58,789 bases of DNA, taken from positions 1 to 58,789 of the forward strand of contig JBCCAR010000022.1 of NCBI GenBank assembly GCA_039814715.1. Direction: 5' to 3'. Of this stretch, positions 41,648 to 51,132 are shown piece after piece (the first letter of the stretch is position 1; every line of letters starts with the position of its first letter). The stretch comes from CAKZYD01 sp039814715. GTDB taxonomy: Bacteria > Pseudomonadota > Alphaproteobacteria > Sphingomonadales > CAKZYD01. The position numbers were made by a program, and so were the translations under genes. A model generated the notes under the pieces. It ran no database searches, was not told the origin of the DNA, and was given only the letters and a program-made list of their open reading frames with translations.

Positions 41648-42130
41648 ATGAGCGAAACGCTATCAGATCTCTTCCGCCAGGCCATGCGCCGTGCGCCCGC
41701 CAGCGTCTATATTTTGGCAACAGCGCAGGATGGTGAGCGCGCAGGCATGACGGCGACAGCCGTTACCTCCCTTAGTTTTGATCCCCTGTCCATGCTGGTG
41801 TGTGTCCATAAATCTGCCTCCTGCCATCCCATGTTGCTGGCGGCGGGGCGCTTTAGTTTGTCCCTTCTTTCCCCCGCTGATGAGGCTGTTGCGATCGCTT
41901 TTTCAACGTCAGGCACGGAGAAGACGCGTTTTTCAAGTGGGCGCTGGACCGAGCAATCAGGCCTGCCTGCGCTCACGACTGCGGCAGCCACCATGACTTT
42001 GCAGATAACGGCGCGTCACGATGCGGCCACCCATACTGTGTTTTTCGGCGATGTGGAAAGCGTGGTTCTCAACCAGTCAGACGATACCCTGCTTTACGGC
42101 GCTGGCAGCTTTGGTGGATTTCAAGCCTGA
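41648..42130 (+). CDS. Flavin reductase-like (FMN-binding split-barrel) protein
   Basis: This 160-aa protein matches the short-chain flavin reductase family. RRAPASVYILAT is the start of the barrel, MTATAVTSLSFDPLSMLVCVHKSASCHPMLLAAGRFSLSLL carries the FMN-binding TA(V/M)TSLS segment, and HTVFFGDVESVV is near the end. Such proteins supply reduced flavin to a two-component monooxygenase, but no partner oxygenase is adjacent. The ATG at 41648 is chosen over a TTG at 41612. It is divergent from the pseudo-ABC operon and its 3' end overlaps the acyl-CoA dehydrogenase gene tail to tail by 10 bp. Confidence 0.82.
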   Translation: MSETLSDLFRQAMRRAPASVYILATAQDGERAGMTATAVTSLSFDPLSMLVCVHKSASCHPMLLAAGRFSLSLLSPADEAVAIAFSTSGTEKTRFSSGRWTEQSGLPALTTAAATMTLQITARHDAATHTVFFGDVESVVLNQSDDTLLYGAGSFGGFQA

Positions 42131-43299
42131 GGCTTTGGGCCAAGCTGCGCGCGCTTGATTTTCTTCGCCAGCGACCATTTATGGACTTCGGTTGGTCCAT
42201 CATAAATGCGAAAAGCACGCACTTCGCGGAACAGCTGCTCAACGATCGTATCGCGCGTCACGCCCATACCGCCCATGGTCTGTACGCATCGGTCAGCAAC
42301 GCGGAACAATGCTTCTGAGACGGCGACTTTGGCCATGGAGCTTTCCACATTGCCGCTTTCCCCGCGGTCAAGCGCGTCTGCGCACCAATCGATCATGAGT
42401 TCTGACTGTTTTAGATCGATCTGATTTTCCGCTAGCATGAAGCCAACGCCTTCATGGTCAATCAAGAGCTTGCGAAACGCCTCGCGGCGACACGCATAAT
42501 CGGTTGCGATTTCTTGTGCGCGTGTGGCAACGCCGTGCCAGCGCATGCAATGACTCAAACGCGCTGGCGCCAAGCGGATTTGCGCGTAACGAAAGCCTTC
42601 GCCAGGGTCGCCCAGCATTGCAGAGGCAGGGACGCGTAAGTCTTCGATGGCGATCTGCGAATGGCCGCCTGGCATCGAGCTGTCAATGGTATCGAGAATA
42701 CGTTCAATGCGGATGGCGGGGTTGGGGAGGTCGATGAGGAACATCGATGCGCCTTCTTCGGCCTTGGCCATGACGATGCCGACTTTGGCCCCGTCCGCGC
42801 CGGTGATGTAGGTCTTGCGGCCATTGATAACCCAGTGATTGCCGTCCTGAACGGCAGTGGTTTTCATCATGGATGGGTCAGAACCAGCACCGCCTTCCAA
42901 GGCGGGCTCAGTCATGAAAAAGGCTGAGCGCACATCGCCTGCTATCATCGGCTCTAAGAAATGCGCTTTTTGTTCATCGCTGGCAACTTTCCCAAGTAGA
43001 AACATATTGCCTTCATCGGGCGCGGCCGTGTTGCAGGCCACGGGGCCAAGGGGCGATAAGCCTGATTTTTTAAGAACGTGCGCCGTGCCGCGCTGCGTTA
43101 AATGGCGCCCATCCTTTAAAATATGCGGCGTCATCACGCCTGCTGCGCGCGCTTGCTCTCGCATTTCAGTGACGAGGTCTTCCGCTGGGCCATGCTCGCC
43201 TTGGCGCGGGTCGCGTTCATAGGGCGCAATCGTCTCTCGCACAAAAGCTTCAACGCGCGCGCCAATCTCGTCCGCAAGCGCTTGATCAGAATAGGACAT
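42121..43299 (-). CDS. Acyl-CoA dehydrogenase (ACAD10/11-like)
   Basis: This 392-aa flavoprotein should introduce a 2,3-double bond in an acyl-CoA. The FAD/substrate motif FFMTEPALEGGAGSDPS and the middle KTYITGADGAKVG segment are typical. The C-terminal MGGMGVTRDTIVEQLFREVRAFRIYDGPTEVHKWSLA shows Asp in place of the Glu in the IYEG motif of short- and medium-chain enzymes, as in the ACAD10/11-like group. Substrate length is not known. ATG at 43299 has a strong AAGGAGA ribosome binding site. It is a single gene, near the divergent creA-like gene. Confidence 0.88.
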   Translation of the reverse strand: MSYSDQALADEIGARVEAFVRETIAPYERDPRQGEHGPAEDLVTEMREQARAAGVMTPHILKDGRHLTQRGTAHVLKKSGLSPLGPVACNTAAPDEGNMFLLGKVASDEQKAHFLEPMIAGDVRSAFFMTEPALEGGAGSDPSMMKTTAVQDGNHWVINGRKTYITGADGAKVGIVMAKAEEGASMFLIDLPNPAIRIERILDTIDSSMPGGHSQIAIEDLRVPASAMLGDPGEGFRYAQIRLAPARLSHCMRWHGVATRAQEIATDYACRREAFRKLLIDHEGVGFMLAENQIDLKQSELMIDWCADALDRGESGNVESSMAKVAVSEALFRVADRCVQTMGGMGVTRDTIVEQLFREVRAFRIYDGPTEVHKWSLAKKIKRAQLGPKPQA

Positions 43300-43441
43300 A
43301 ACATGGTCTCCTTACCGCATGTGTCGCATCCTATGGCGCAGGAATGCAACCCGCGATAGCTGCGCAAATTGTTTGGCTGTGCCGGGGTTAAAAGCGCACA
43401 AAGGCCTCCCATATCTGTGTAAGACATAGAAGGGTTATCCC

Positions 43442-43960
43442 ATGACACTGCGGTTTGTTTTGCCTGTTCTTGCGCTTCTGGCTGGGTGCGGCAGCGATGG
43501 AGAAGAAGTGGGCGAGTTTTATAACGATTGGACTGGGAACGAGATTAAAGTCGAAGCCTTTAGCGACCCAAAGGTGCCCGGCGTCACGTGCCACATGTCG
43601 CACTTTGACCGCGGCATCATTGACCGGGTCTCCAAAGGCAATTGGTTTGAGGACCCCTCGAACGCGTCCATCGCCTGCCGGCAGACGGGGCCGATTGTGC
43701 TTGGCGATATCAAGCTGGGCAAAGGCGGCGAAGAAGTGTTTCGTCAACGCCAGAGCTTAATCTTCAAAACCGTCGCGGTGCGCCGCATTTATGACGCAGA
43801 AACCCAGTCGCTTCTTTATGTCGTCTATAGCCGTAAGCCAGTGGATGGCTCTTCAAAGATGAGCTTATCAACCGTGGCATTATACGGCGCGGGGCAAAAT
43901 GGCGAAACGCCTCTGCCAGACAAGCTAAAGCCGGTTAAGGCTGACGCCGCGGCTGGTTGA
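43442..43960 (+). CDS. creA: CreA family lipoprotein
   Basis: This 172-aa protein has a lipobox LLAGC (Cys16) and the CreA layout: NEIKVEAFSDPKVPGVTCHMSHFDRG, SIACRQTGP and a C-terminal YVVYSRKPVDGSSKMSLSTVAL. CreA proteins are periplasmic and of unknown function. It is not accompanied by CreBCD. The 3' end overlaps the M28 peptidase gene by 26 bp in convergent orientation. Confidence 0.9.
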   Translation: MTLRFVLPVLALLAGCGSDGEEVGEFYNDWTGNEIKVEAFSDPKVPGVTCHMSHFDRGIIDRVSKGNWFEDPSNASIACRQTGPIVLGDIKLGKGGEEVFRQRQSLIFKTVAVRRIYDAETQSLLYVVYSRKPVDGSSKMSLSTVALYGAGQNGETPLPDKLKPVKADAAAG

Positions 43961-45608
43961 AAAAGCTGTCTTTGGTCCAGGCAATCGCCTCACGCGTGGT
44001 GGCCAGCTCGCGCAGCATTTCCACATGGACATCGGCAAAAAGCGCGGCCGCTTGCCAATCGATGGGGAGTTCTATTTCATCAGAGGGCATGTGATAATGG
44101 GCGTTGAGGAAATCTTCGAATGCCTGCAGCCCCCCTGTGGCTGATCCGTCTGGTGTTGCCACCCCGATCTGAAGATAAATGGATGGAATGCCGCGCTCAA
44201 CGAAGGAATAATGATCTGACCGCACGAAGATGGCTTCATCTGGCATCGGATCATCTTCACGCGTAAGCCCATATTTTTGCGCAGCGCTCAGAGCAAATTT
44301 GCCAAGCGTAGAATGTGTTTCCCCTGACGCATGAATGCTCGCAAAGGGGTAGAGCGCGACCGGCATATCAATGTTTAGCACCGACGTCAGTGCGTCTTGC
44401 GGCATCGGCAGATAGCGCGCGAGATATTGAGACCCTTGAAGGCCGCTTTCCTCTGCTGTTAGTGCTGCAAAATAAATGTCGCGCTGGCGCGGTTCTTCGG
44501 TCGCGGCGAGCGCTTTGGCCGCTTCTATGATCGCGGCTATACCCAGAGCATTGTCAACAGCGCCATTGTAGATATCATCGCCCTCCACAGGTTCGCCGCG
44601 TCCCAAATGATCTAGGTGCCCAATCAGCATAACCGCTTCTTGTAAGCCTTCGTCGCTTTCGCCAGCAGGGCTGCCCTCTTCTGCTGGCTGTGCGGGCAAG
44701 CGGGCGAGCACGTTTGAAGAGACGGTCACGCGCTCGCTGACGCCGTAACGCGCTGTCACAGAGGTTTTGAGATCAAAAGAAGGGATAGGGCCGCCTTTAG
44801 CCACGAGCTCCAGGATATCTTCATAGCTCTGCTGAGCCCCGCCAAAGACGAGCGCCCCTTTCTCTGGCGCTAAGCGCGCGACAAAAGAGAGCGGTGCATA
44901 GTCGCTGTGGGGCCGACCATCCGGCATCAGCCAATAGGGCGCGCCATCTTTTGCATGTGAGGCCCGCCGCACAAAGGGGTAGTTCTTATCGTCGGGCTTG
45001 GAAAACACGAGAATCATTCCGGCTGCGCCCGCGTTTGCCGCGTCAGCGGCTTTACGCTCTGCGGACGATAAAACCGCGTTAATTTCCGGTCCCAGCCCTT
45101 TGGGTGCGTTCATTAAAACAACAGCGATTTTTCCAGCGACATCAAGTCCTTTATAGCTGCTAATACCTTGCTCGGGCGCGGTGATCCCATAGCCAGCAAA
45201 GACCAGCGGAGCGGTCACATCAAGCACCGGCACTTGCGGATTGAGGAGAAAATAGTAGCTATCGAGATATTGGAGCTGAAGCGGCTGCGCTTCGCTGCGC
45301 AAAATCAAATTCGCTGTCTCTTCCATGATTTTGATGTGCTTGAAAACGATTGGCTGAAAATAGCTATCGGCGATGCCAGCGGGTTCCAATCCAGCCAGTT
45401 GAAATTGCTCTGCCACATAGACCGCTGCTGCATCATACCCTGCTGTGCCAGGCGCGCGCCCGTCCATATCGTCGCTTGCGAGCACCGCAACATGCGCTTC
45501 TAGCGCTTCTGCCGTCACGTGGTTTTCTTGCGTCTCAACCGGCTGCGATCCACACGCCGTCATGGCTGCGAACACAGCCAAGGCAACTAGGGGGCGGCAG
45601 GTTTTCAT
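43935..45608 (-). CDS. M28 family zinc aminopeptidase lipoprotein with PA domain
   Basis: This 557-aa protein has a lipoprotein signal (MTAC) and so is probably tethered in the periplasm or outer membrane. A protease-associated domain is inserted at about residues 130-260. The M28 catalytic domain shows the zinc ligands: HLDHLG, DNALG, the EESGLQGS general-base pair, NIDMP, SDHYSF and a final HMPSDE. It probably trims N-terminal residues from peptides. The ATG at 45608 is preferred over a longer start at 45647. It could feed the peptide importer found 8 kb away (inference). Confidence 0.87.
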   Translation of the reverse strand: MKTCRPLVALAVFAAMTACGSQPVETQENHVTAEALEAHVAVLASDDMDGRAPGTAGYDAAAVYVAEQFQLAGLEPAGIADSYFQPIVFKHIKIMEETANLILRSEAQPLQLQYLDSYYFLLNPQVPVLDVTAPLVFAGYGITAPEQGISSYKGLDVAGKIAVVLMNAPKGLGPEINAVLSSAERKAADAANAGAAGMILVFSKPDDKNYPFVRRASHAKDGAPYWLMPDGRPHSDYAPLSFVARLAPEKGALVFGGAQQSYEDILELVAKGGPIPSFDLKTSVTARYGVSERVTVSSNVLARLPAQPAEEGSPAGESDEGLQEAVMLIGHLDHLGRGEPVEGDDIYNGAVDNALGIAAIIEAAKALAATEEPRQRDIYFAALTAEESGLQGSQYLARYLPMPQDALTSVLNIDMPVALYPFASIHASGETHSTLGKFALSAAQKYGLTREDDPMPDEAIFVRSDHYSFVERGIPSIYLQIGVATPDGSATGGLQAFEDFLNAHYHMPSDEIELPIDWQAAALFADVHVEMLRELATTREAIAWTKDSFFNQPRRQP

Positions 45609-45729
45609 AGGTCCGTCTCGCGTGGTCCAGCCCCCGGTCCCTGCCACGGCCCTATCATGAATGCAAGATTGGCGTTCTGCCTCTGCCTTGGTAGGACTTT
45701 AACCAAGCATCCAAGTCGAAAGGTCGCTT

Positions 45730-46701
45730 ATGTCCATACGCACGCCGCTGTGCGATCTCTTGGGGATCGAATACCCGATCATGCTGGCTGGGATGGGGGG
45801 CGTCTCTTATGCGCAGGTCACTGCCGCTGTCTCTAACGCTGGCGGTTTTGGGACGCTTGGCATGGCAGGGCTCGCGCTGCCTGAGATTGAAGCACAAATC
45901 AAAAAGACAAAAGACCTAACGGATAAGCCTTTTGGCCTTGATCTCCTAGCAGCCCTACCAGAAACGCTGGCGCGCACCGTTGATATGATGATTGATTATC
46001 AGCTCGACGCGTTCATTTCCGGTCTGGGCGTGCCGTTTAACATCAAGGACAAGCTGCAAAACGCGGGCGTAAAAGTCATGAATGTGTGCGGCAAGGTTGA
46101 ACACGCTGTGAAAGGCGCGCAGGCCGGGCTCGATGCTGTCATCGTCCAAGGTACGGAGGGCGGCGGCCATACCGGCAAGGTCGCGGGTATGGCGCTCCTG
46201 CCGCAGGCCGCAGCCGCGGTTGACATTCCGGTGATCGGCGCTGGCTCTATTGTCGATGGCCGCGGCCTGGCAGCGGCGCTTGCATTCGGCTGCCAAGGAG
46301 TGTGGGTAGGCACACGCTTTATTGCGTCGAGCGAAGCCCATGCCGCGAAAATGTATAAAGACAAAGTGGTCTGCGCGCGCGATGAGGATACCGTCATTAC
46401 CCGGTCCTATTCCGGTAAAACCATGCGGGTCCGGCGCAATGCCTATACCGATGATTGGGATGGCCGTCCCGGCGATGTCCAAAGCTTCCCCCAGCAAGCA
46501 ATTGCGGCCACGAAAGCAGGCGTAATGGGCGGTATATCGGGCCAGCTCGATGGCCTCGATGATGCGCGCTCGTGCTTCCCCATGGGCCAAGGAGCAGGCG
46601 GTATCTTCGCGGTGCAACCATGCGCTCAAATCATCACCGATATGGTGGCCGAGGCGGAAACGGTGATTGACAGGCTCAGCGGGCTTGTTTCAAAAGCCTG
46701 A
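45730..46701 (+). CDS. Nitronate monooxygenase / FabK-like FMN protein
   Basis: This 323-aa TIM-barrel flavoprotein starts TPLCDLLGIEYPIMLAGMGGVS, with the phosphate-binding GTEGGGHTG and the GAGSIVDGRGLAAALAFGCQGVWVGTRFIAS segment of the NMO/enoyl-ACP reductase II family. Nitronate monooxygenases oxidise nitroalkane anions to carbonyl and nitrite, but the family also includes other 2-nitropropane dioxygenase-like oxidoreductases, so the substrate is not fixed. ATG at 45730. The isochorismatase-family gene follows after about 26 bp, suggesting an operon. Confidence 0.85.
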   Translation: MSIRTPLCDLLGIEYPIMLAGMGGVSYAQVTAAVSNAGGFGTLGMAGLALPEIEAQIKKTKDLTDKPFGLDLLAALPETLARTVDMMIDYQLDAFISGLGVPFNIKDKLQNAGVKVMNVCGKVEHAVKGAQAGLDAVIVQGTEGGGHTGKVAGMALLPQAAAAVDIPVIGAGSIVDGRGLAAALAFGCQGVWVGTRFIASSEAHAAKMYKDKVVCARDEDTVITRSYSGKTMRVRRNAYTDDWDGRPGDVQSFPQQAIAATKAGVMGGISGQLDGLDDARSCFPMGQGAGGIFAVQPCAQIITDMVAEAETVIDRLSGLVSKA

Positions 46702-46727
46702 AACAGCAGGCAGCAGGACATGTGACC

Positions 46728-47351
46728 ATGGCAGAAAATCTAGGCGAAAACTATAAGCGCGCATATGACAATGCTTTGGGCTTCGGCAAACGCCCGGCGC
46801 TCATTTTGGTCGATTTTGTGCAAGCCTATTTTGAGCCCGGCAATGTGCTCTTTTCAAACGTGGATGATGCCCTGGCCAGCGGCATCCGGGTGCGCGACGC
46901 GGCCCGGGACGCGGGCATCCCCATCTTCTACACCAATGTGGTCTACCAGGCCGGCGGCCTTGATGGGGGCGTGTTTTTCAAAAAAGCCAAACCGCTGGTG
47001 AACTTCATCCAAGGCAGCCCCATGGGCAATTGGCCAAAAGGTCTTGATCCTCTGCCAGAAGAGCCAGTGATTTCCAAGCAATATCCCAGCGCCTTTTTCG
47101 GCACGTCGCTATCCTCGACCCTGACCGCGCACGGCGTTGATAGCCTCATCATCACAGGCCTCACCACATCAGGCTGTATTCGCGCCACGTGCATTGATTG
47201 CTGCAGCTATGGCTTCACTCCCATCATTGTAGAAGAGGCCTGCGGCGACCGCCACGAAGACCCCCACCGCGCTAACCTGTTCGATATGAACGCCAAATAT
47301 GGGGACGTTGTGAAAGAAGCGCCCGTTCTGGACTACCTGAAGGGGCTTTAG
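46728..47351 (+). CDS. Isochorismatase-family cysteine hydrolase (N-carbamoylsarcosine amidase-like)
   Basis: This 207-aa hydrolase has the catalytic triad of the cysteine-hydrolase family: Asp29 in LILVDF, Lys117 in VISKQYPSAFFGT and Cys150 in GLTTSGCIRAT, with the extra segment DCCSYGFTPIIVEEACGDR. The layout is closest to N-carbamoylsarcosine amidase or maleamate amidase-type enzymes. ATG at 46728 is preferred over an overlapping GTG at 46722, because AGGA at 46715-46718 then has the usual spacing. It is probably co-transcribed with the nitronate monooxygenase-type gene, hinting at a small N-compound catabolic pair. Confidence 0.85.
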   Translation: MAENLGENYKRAYDNALGFGKRPALILVDFVQAYFEPGNVLFSNVDDALASGIRVRDAARDAGIPIFYTNVVYQAGGLDGGVFFKKAKPLVNFIQGSPMGNWPKGLDPLPEEPVISKQYPSAFFGTSLSSTLTAHGVDSLIITGLTTSGCIRATCIDCCSYGFTPIIVEEACGDRHEDPHRANLFDMNAKYGDVVKEAPVLDYLKGL

Positions 47352-47380
47352 GTCGGTTTGAGCCCGAAGGAGACCTTCTT

Positions 47381-47502
47381 CCTCCCCCGTCCTGGGGGAG
47401 GATTGAGGTGGGGGTCAGCGCCGAAATTTAAGTGCGCCTCAGAGCTTGAGGTTAGCACCCCCTCCCTAACCCTCCCTAACCCTCCCCCAGAGCGGGGGAG
47501 GG
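47381..47502. repeat. GC-rich paired-hairpin (REP-like) element
   Basis: Two C/G-rich hairpins frame this spacer: CCTCCCCC (47381-47388) with GGGGGAGG (47394-47401), and CCCTCCCCC (47480-47488) with GGGGGAGGG (47494-47502). The two hairpins resemble each other. Between them are two tandem copies of the 10-mer CCTCCCTAAC (47461-47480). The unit resembles the CCTCCCCC/GGGGGAGG palindromes scattered in many alphaproteobacterial intergenic regions. It could terminate transcripts of the two convergent genes. Confidence 0.75.
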
Positions 47503-47565
47503 AATGAGAGCGCAAACGGCAGCTAGGTCCCATAAGCAGCCACATTCGAGCTGGCCGAAAAGCCC

Positions 47566-48885
47566 CTAAACCGGGCCGACCTCTTCCAGCCCAAGCGCTT
47601 GGTTCACCTGTGCGCGCATGATAGCGAGGGGCACGCTGGTTGGATCATACTGGCGCCGGGTTTCAATCATTTGCTGCGCTGCGACCCAGCGCTGCGACTT
47701 GATCGCTGCGTCGAGCAAGATTTGGTCAAATAAATCGCGCTGCGCGTGGCTGCCGCCGACCTCTAGCAGTCTTGGCAGGGCGGTGAGCATGTTTTCAAAG
47801 GCGCTGTCGTGGTCGCCGTGCGCGTGGGCGAGCAACGCTCGCCCGGCTGGCTTGGTGACTTTTTGCCAGACGTCACCGCGAGCGGTGTTAATCCTGTCCA
47901 TCAACATCTGCGCTTCGCGCCGCCCTGCTTTGGCTAGGCCATACAGATATTGGAGCGTTAAGAAGGGCAGAACGACATCGCTGCTGCGCGTCTTGAGGAG
48001 CTCCCCAAGCGGGATCCACCGGTCTGCAATATCAACGCCGGCCAGCTCAAGCCGCGCCAACAGCGCCACTGCGCCGACTTGGTCTTGGGTGTAGCTCGGC
48101 TCTGCATTGAGCGTGTGATAGTCATAGACATCCAGTGCGTCTTCAAAGCGGCCAAGGCTGATGTAAAAGAGAGCGCGGTGCCACCATAAGTGCGTTAGCA
48201 TGAAGGAGTTGAGGCCGCTCCAGGTGTCTTCCACCCCTTCTAAGAAATGCGCGCCTTCGCTGATGCGCCCTTGGGTGAGCATGACATGGGCGAGGGCATG
48301 CTGCGCCCAAGGTTCCTTCTTCTCCAGTGCGAGCGCAGTGCGCGCAGCGGCCTCTGCTTCGACCAGCCAGTGGCACTGTTCATAGCCAAAAGCGAGCATG
48401 CCATGCACTTGGGGTAAGCGCGGGCGCGCTTTAAAGGCTGCCTGCGCAGCGCGCAGCATCGCAGGCGCATCGCCCACGTTAAAGCAGTGATATTGATGCA
48501 GCTTCATCAGCACCAAGTCGCCGGGAAAGCGCTTTCGCGCATCTTCGCCAAGCGCCAAAAGAGGCCGATAGTCACCCACCTCCTGGCAGGCGCTCCAGCT
48601 GGTCACATAATCGAGCGTAAAGGCTTCGCGCTCAGTTAATCCAGCCGATTGCCCATACGCTGCCTCAAGATGTGGGCGGGCTTTTTCGGGGCCATCTGGG
48701 GCTTCTGAGAATAGAAACAAGACCGCGCAATACGCGTTGACTAAGGCGCAGTCAGCGCCTGCGGCTTTGAGAACATCCGCTGCGCGCGTTTCATAGCGCA
48801 GAAACCCTTGGGTGAAATCGTTGACCGCTGCGATGACCTTTGGGTCATCGGTTGCAACATCTAAACCAAAACCGTCTTGGAGCAT
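47566..48885 (-). CDS. TTC38-like tetratricopeptide protein
   Basis: This 439-aa protein is built of helical repeats and matches the TTC38-type layout: AQHALAHVMLTQGRISEGAHFLEGVEDTW, followed by THLWWHRALFYISLGRFEDALDVYDYH. No signal peptide or membrane helix is seen, so it is probably cytoplasmic. TTC38-family function is unknown; a scaffold or binding role is likely. It starts 21 bp after the TonB receptor gene on the same strand, so the two are probably co-transcribed. It ends near the GC-rich repeat. Confidence 0.8.
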   Translation of the reverse strand: MLQDGFGLDVATDDPKVIAAVNDFTQGFLRYETRAADVLKAAGADCALVNAYCAVLFLFSEAPDGPEKARPHLEAAYGQSAGLTEREAFTLDYVTSWSACQEVGDYRPLLALGEDARKRFPGDLVLMKLHQYHCFNVGDAPAMLRAAQAAFKARPRLPQVHGMLAFGYEQCHWLVEAEAAARTALALEKKEPWAQHALAHVMLTQGRISEGAHFLEGVEDTWSGLNSFMLTHLWWHRALFYISLGRFEDALDVYDYHTLNAEPSYTQDQVGAVALLARLELAGVDIADRWIPLGELLKTRSSDVVLPFLTLQYLYGLAKAGRREAQMLMDRINTARGDVWQKVTKPAGRALLAHAHGDHDSAFENMLTALPRLLEVGGSHAQRDLFDQILLDAAIKSQRWVAAQQMIETRRQYDPTSVPLAIMRAQVNQALGLEEVGPV

Positions 48886-48906
48886 CCAGGCCCGTACCGC
48901 TTGTCT

Positions 48907-51132
48907 TTAATACTGGATGGAGAAGCGTATGCCATATGTGCGAGGGCGTCCACGAAAGCCATTGGCCACGAAGGGAACGGCGCCTGCTTGCTGGATGAAG
49001 AAGTTGCGCGTTTCATCATAATCGCTATTCGTCAGGTTGCGGGCATACAGCCCGATGTCCCACAGGCCATCCTCCGGCCCGACAGTCAGCTGCGCATTGA
49101 CGAGCCAAAAGTCATCGACATTGAAGATGGTGTTGCCCAGCCGCGATTTGTCGAGCGTATCGCGGTAGGTCCAGTTGGCATTAAAGTTGTAGCTCCAGCT
49201 GTCCGTGAGTGTGTTCTGTACAACCAGAGAGCCTGTGTAACTCCATTCCGGGAAGGGTAAGTCTTCTCCACTGCGGTCAATTGTGGCGGGCGCATTGGGA
49301 ATGTCGAGGTCGTCAAATTCTGTGAACTCGCCTTTCTTCCAACCAATGGCGTTGCTAAGAGTGATGCCTTCAATGGGCGCCCAAACAGTTTCGAGCTCCA
49401 TGCCGTATATCTTAGACTTTGGCACATTGATGATACGGCCGATAACCGCGCCTTGGCCTTCGTCAAAGAAGAACCCTTGGATCTGCTGATCGGTATAATC
49501 ATAGTAGAAAGCTGCAAAGTTTAGCCGCAGCGTATCATCTAAGAAATCGCCCTTCGCGCCCACTTCATAGGCCCAAAGGACTTCATTGCGGAATGGCTCT
49601 GTTTGGAGCGGATTGAGGGTGTTCAGCGCCGTAAAGCCTCCGGATTTAACCCCTCGGCTTATTAGTGCATAAAGCAGCACATCATCCGTTAGTTTATAAT
49701 CCACGCCCACTTTGCCGGAGACTTCGGAAAGATTGGCTTCGCGCGGGTCTGAATCCACAAATGGGATCACCGTCTGCGGCACAGTTGCCACCAGCCCAAC
49801 GGTTGATAGGCTCACCAAATCGCGGTCTTCATCTTCATAACGCAGGCCGACGGTAATGCCGAGACGGTCTGTAATCTCATATTCTGTCTGGCCGAAGACA
49901 GCGATGGTGCGTGCTTCTTGCTCATAAGGTGTGCGCGCAGTGAGACCAAAGCTGTCTTGGAAGTCTGATTGGAATAGTTCTGTCAGGTCTTCTTCGGCAT
50001 AGTAAACGCCGACAATCCAATCCAGTGGAGAGGCTTCATCTTCATTGGAGGTCAGACGTAGTTCCTGCGCAAAAACACTGGGTTCGGAATTAAAGAGCAC
50101 TTCAGCAGCGGGAACAGCAGTGCCGTCCCAATCATTAAACTCCCGGCGGCTGAGGCGCTCATAGCTTGTCAATGAGGTTAGCGTCATCGGGCCAAAATCA
50201 TAATCAACGCGGATATTAACGCCGTACCCAGAATTATCGCGGAAGGGTTTTGATCCTGGCGCTAGGCCTGTTTCCTCTGCAAACGGCGCAGAGACGCCCC
50301 AACCAGTTGCCCGGGTGTTCATATCTGCATTCACGGTGCCAAAGCCATTGGATACATAATCGTTCAGCAGATACGCGCCAACGCCGTCGGATCGGTCATA
50401 ATAATAATGCCCCGTCGCAAGAATATTCAGAGCGTCTTGATCAATCTCTATCATGGCGCGCACGGCGGTGCGGTCCACATCGCCCAGCTCTTCGCCGGTG
50501 TCGCGGTTAAACTGCCAAGCGCCGCCTTGTTCGGTGATAACGGCGAGACGCGCGTTGACGTTTTCATCCAGTGGGCCGGAAATAAAGGCTTCGGCTTGCC
50601 AGCGCTCGCGGTTGCCAAATTCAGTGCGCAGGCCAGCGCTGAGTTCATCCGTGGGTTTATTGGTGACGAAGTTCACAGCCCCGCCGGTTGTGTTGCGGCC
50701 ATAGAGCGTTCCTTGCGGCCCGCGCAGCACTTCTACGCGCTGCATATCAAACAATAACCCTTGCGTCATAGCAGGGACGGGATAGGCGACTTCATCTACA
50801 TAAATCCCGACTGCAGGCGTGTTATTTGCCGCGTAATCATCAAAGCCGACGCCGCGCAGGCGGATTTGTGGCTGCCCGCCACCGAACGCGTTTTCAATCT
50901 CTAAAGAAGGAACCAGCGTTTCAATGTCATTGAAGCTAAACACACCGGCGCTGGTGAGCGCTTCACCTGAAAATGCTGAGACTGCCAGCGGCACATCTTG
51001 AATACTTTGCGTGCGGCGCTGGGCCTCCACGAAGATCACTTCCAGGCCAGCGTCTTCGCTTTGTGACTGCGCAGCAGGCGCTAAACAAGCCGCCAGGCAG
51101 GTCCCTAAAAGAACCGAACGAAAAGCTGTCAT
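48907..51132 (-). CDS. TonB-dependent outer-membrane receptor
   Basis: This 741-aa receptor has a signal peptide (to about AAQS, residue 24), a plug domain with QDVPLAVSAFSGEAL and RVEVLRGPQGTLYGRNTTGGAVNFVT, and a 22-strand barrel ending in the aromatic YGIRFSIQY. It imports an unidentified substrate by TonB energy. The N-terminal sequence lacks a long signalling domain, so it is not a FecA-type regulator. ATG at 51132 with GGGAGA upstream is preferred over a longer start at 51192. The TTC38-like gene follows. The region 51133-51373 upstream is intergenic and includes an inverted repeat GTGTT-TATGC-AACAC (51229-51243). Confidence 0.9.
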   Translation of the reverse strand: MTAFRSVLLGTCLAACLAPAAQSQSEDAGLEVIFVEAQRRTQSIQDVPLAVSAFSGEALTSAGVFSFNDIETLVPSLEIENAFGGGQPQIRLRGVGFDDYAANNTPAVGIYVDEVAYPVPAMTQGLLFDMQRVEVLRGPQGTLYGRNTTGGAVNFVTNKPTDELSAGLRTEFGNRERWQAEAFISGPLDENVNARLAVITEQGGAWQFNRDTGEELGDVDRTAVRAMIEIDQDALNILATGHYYYDRSDGVGAYLLNDYVSNGFGTVNADMNTRATGWGVSAPFAEETGLAPGSKPFRDNSGYGVNIRVDYDFGPMTLTSLTSYERLSRREFNDWDGTAVPAAEVLFNSEPSVFAQELRLTSNEDEASPLDWIVGVYYAEEDLTELFQSDFQDSFGLTARTPYEQEARTIAVFGQTEYEITDRLGITVGLRYEDEDRDLVSLSTVGLVATVPQTVIPFVDSDPREANLSEVSGKVGVDYKLTDDVLLYALISRGVKSGGFTALNTLNPLQTEPFRNEVLWAYEVGAKGDFLDDTLRLNFAAFYYDYTDQQIQGFFFDEGQGAVIGRIINVPKSKIYGMELETVWAPIEGITLSNAIGWKKGEFTEFDDLDIPNAPATIDRSGEDLPFPEWSYTGSLVVQNTLTDSWSYNFNANWTYRDTLDKSRLGNTIFNVDDFWLVNAQLTVGPEDGLWDIGLYARNLTNSDYDETRNFFIQQAGAVPFVANGFRGRPRTYGIRFSIQY

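Noticed and set aside
47461..47502. CRISPR or telomere-like array
   Set aside because: Only two 10-bp units without spacers; better explained as part of the REP-like hairpin element.
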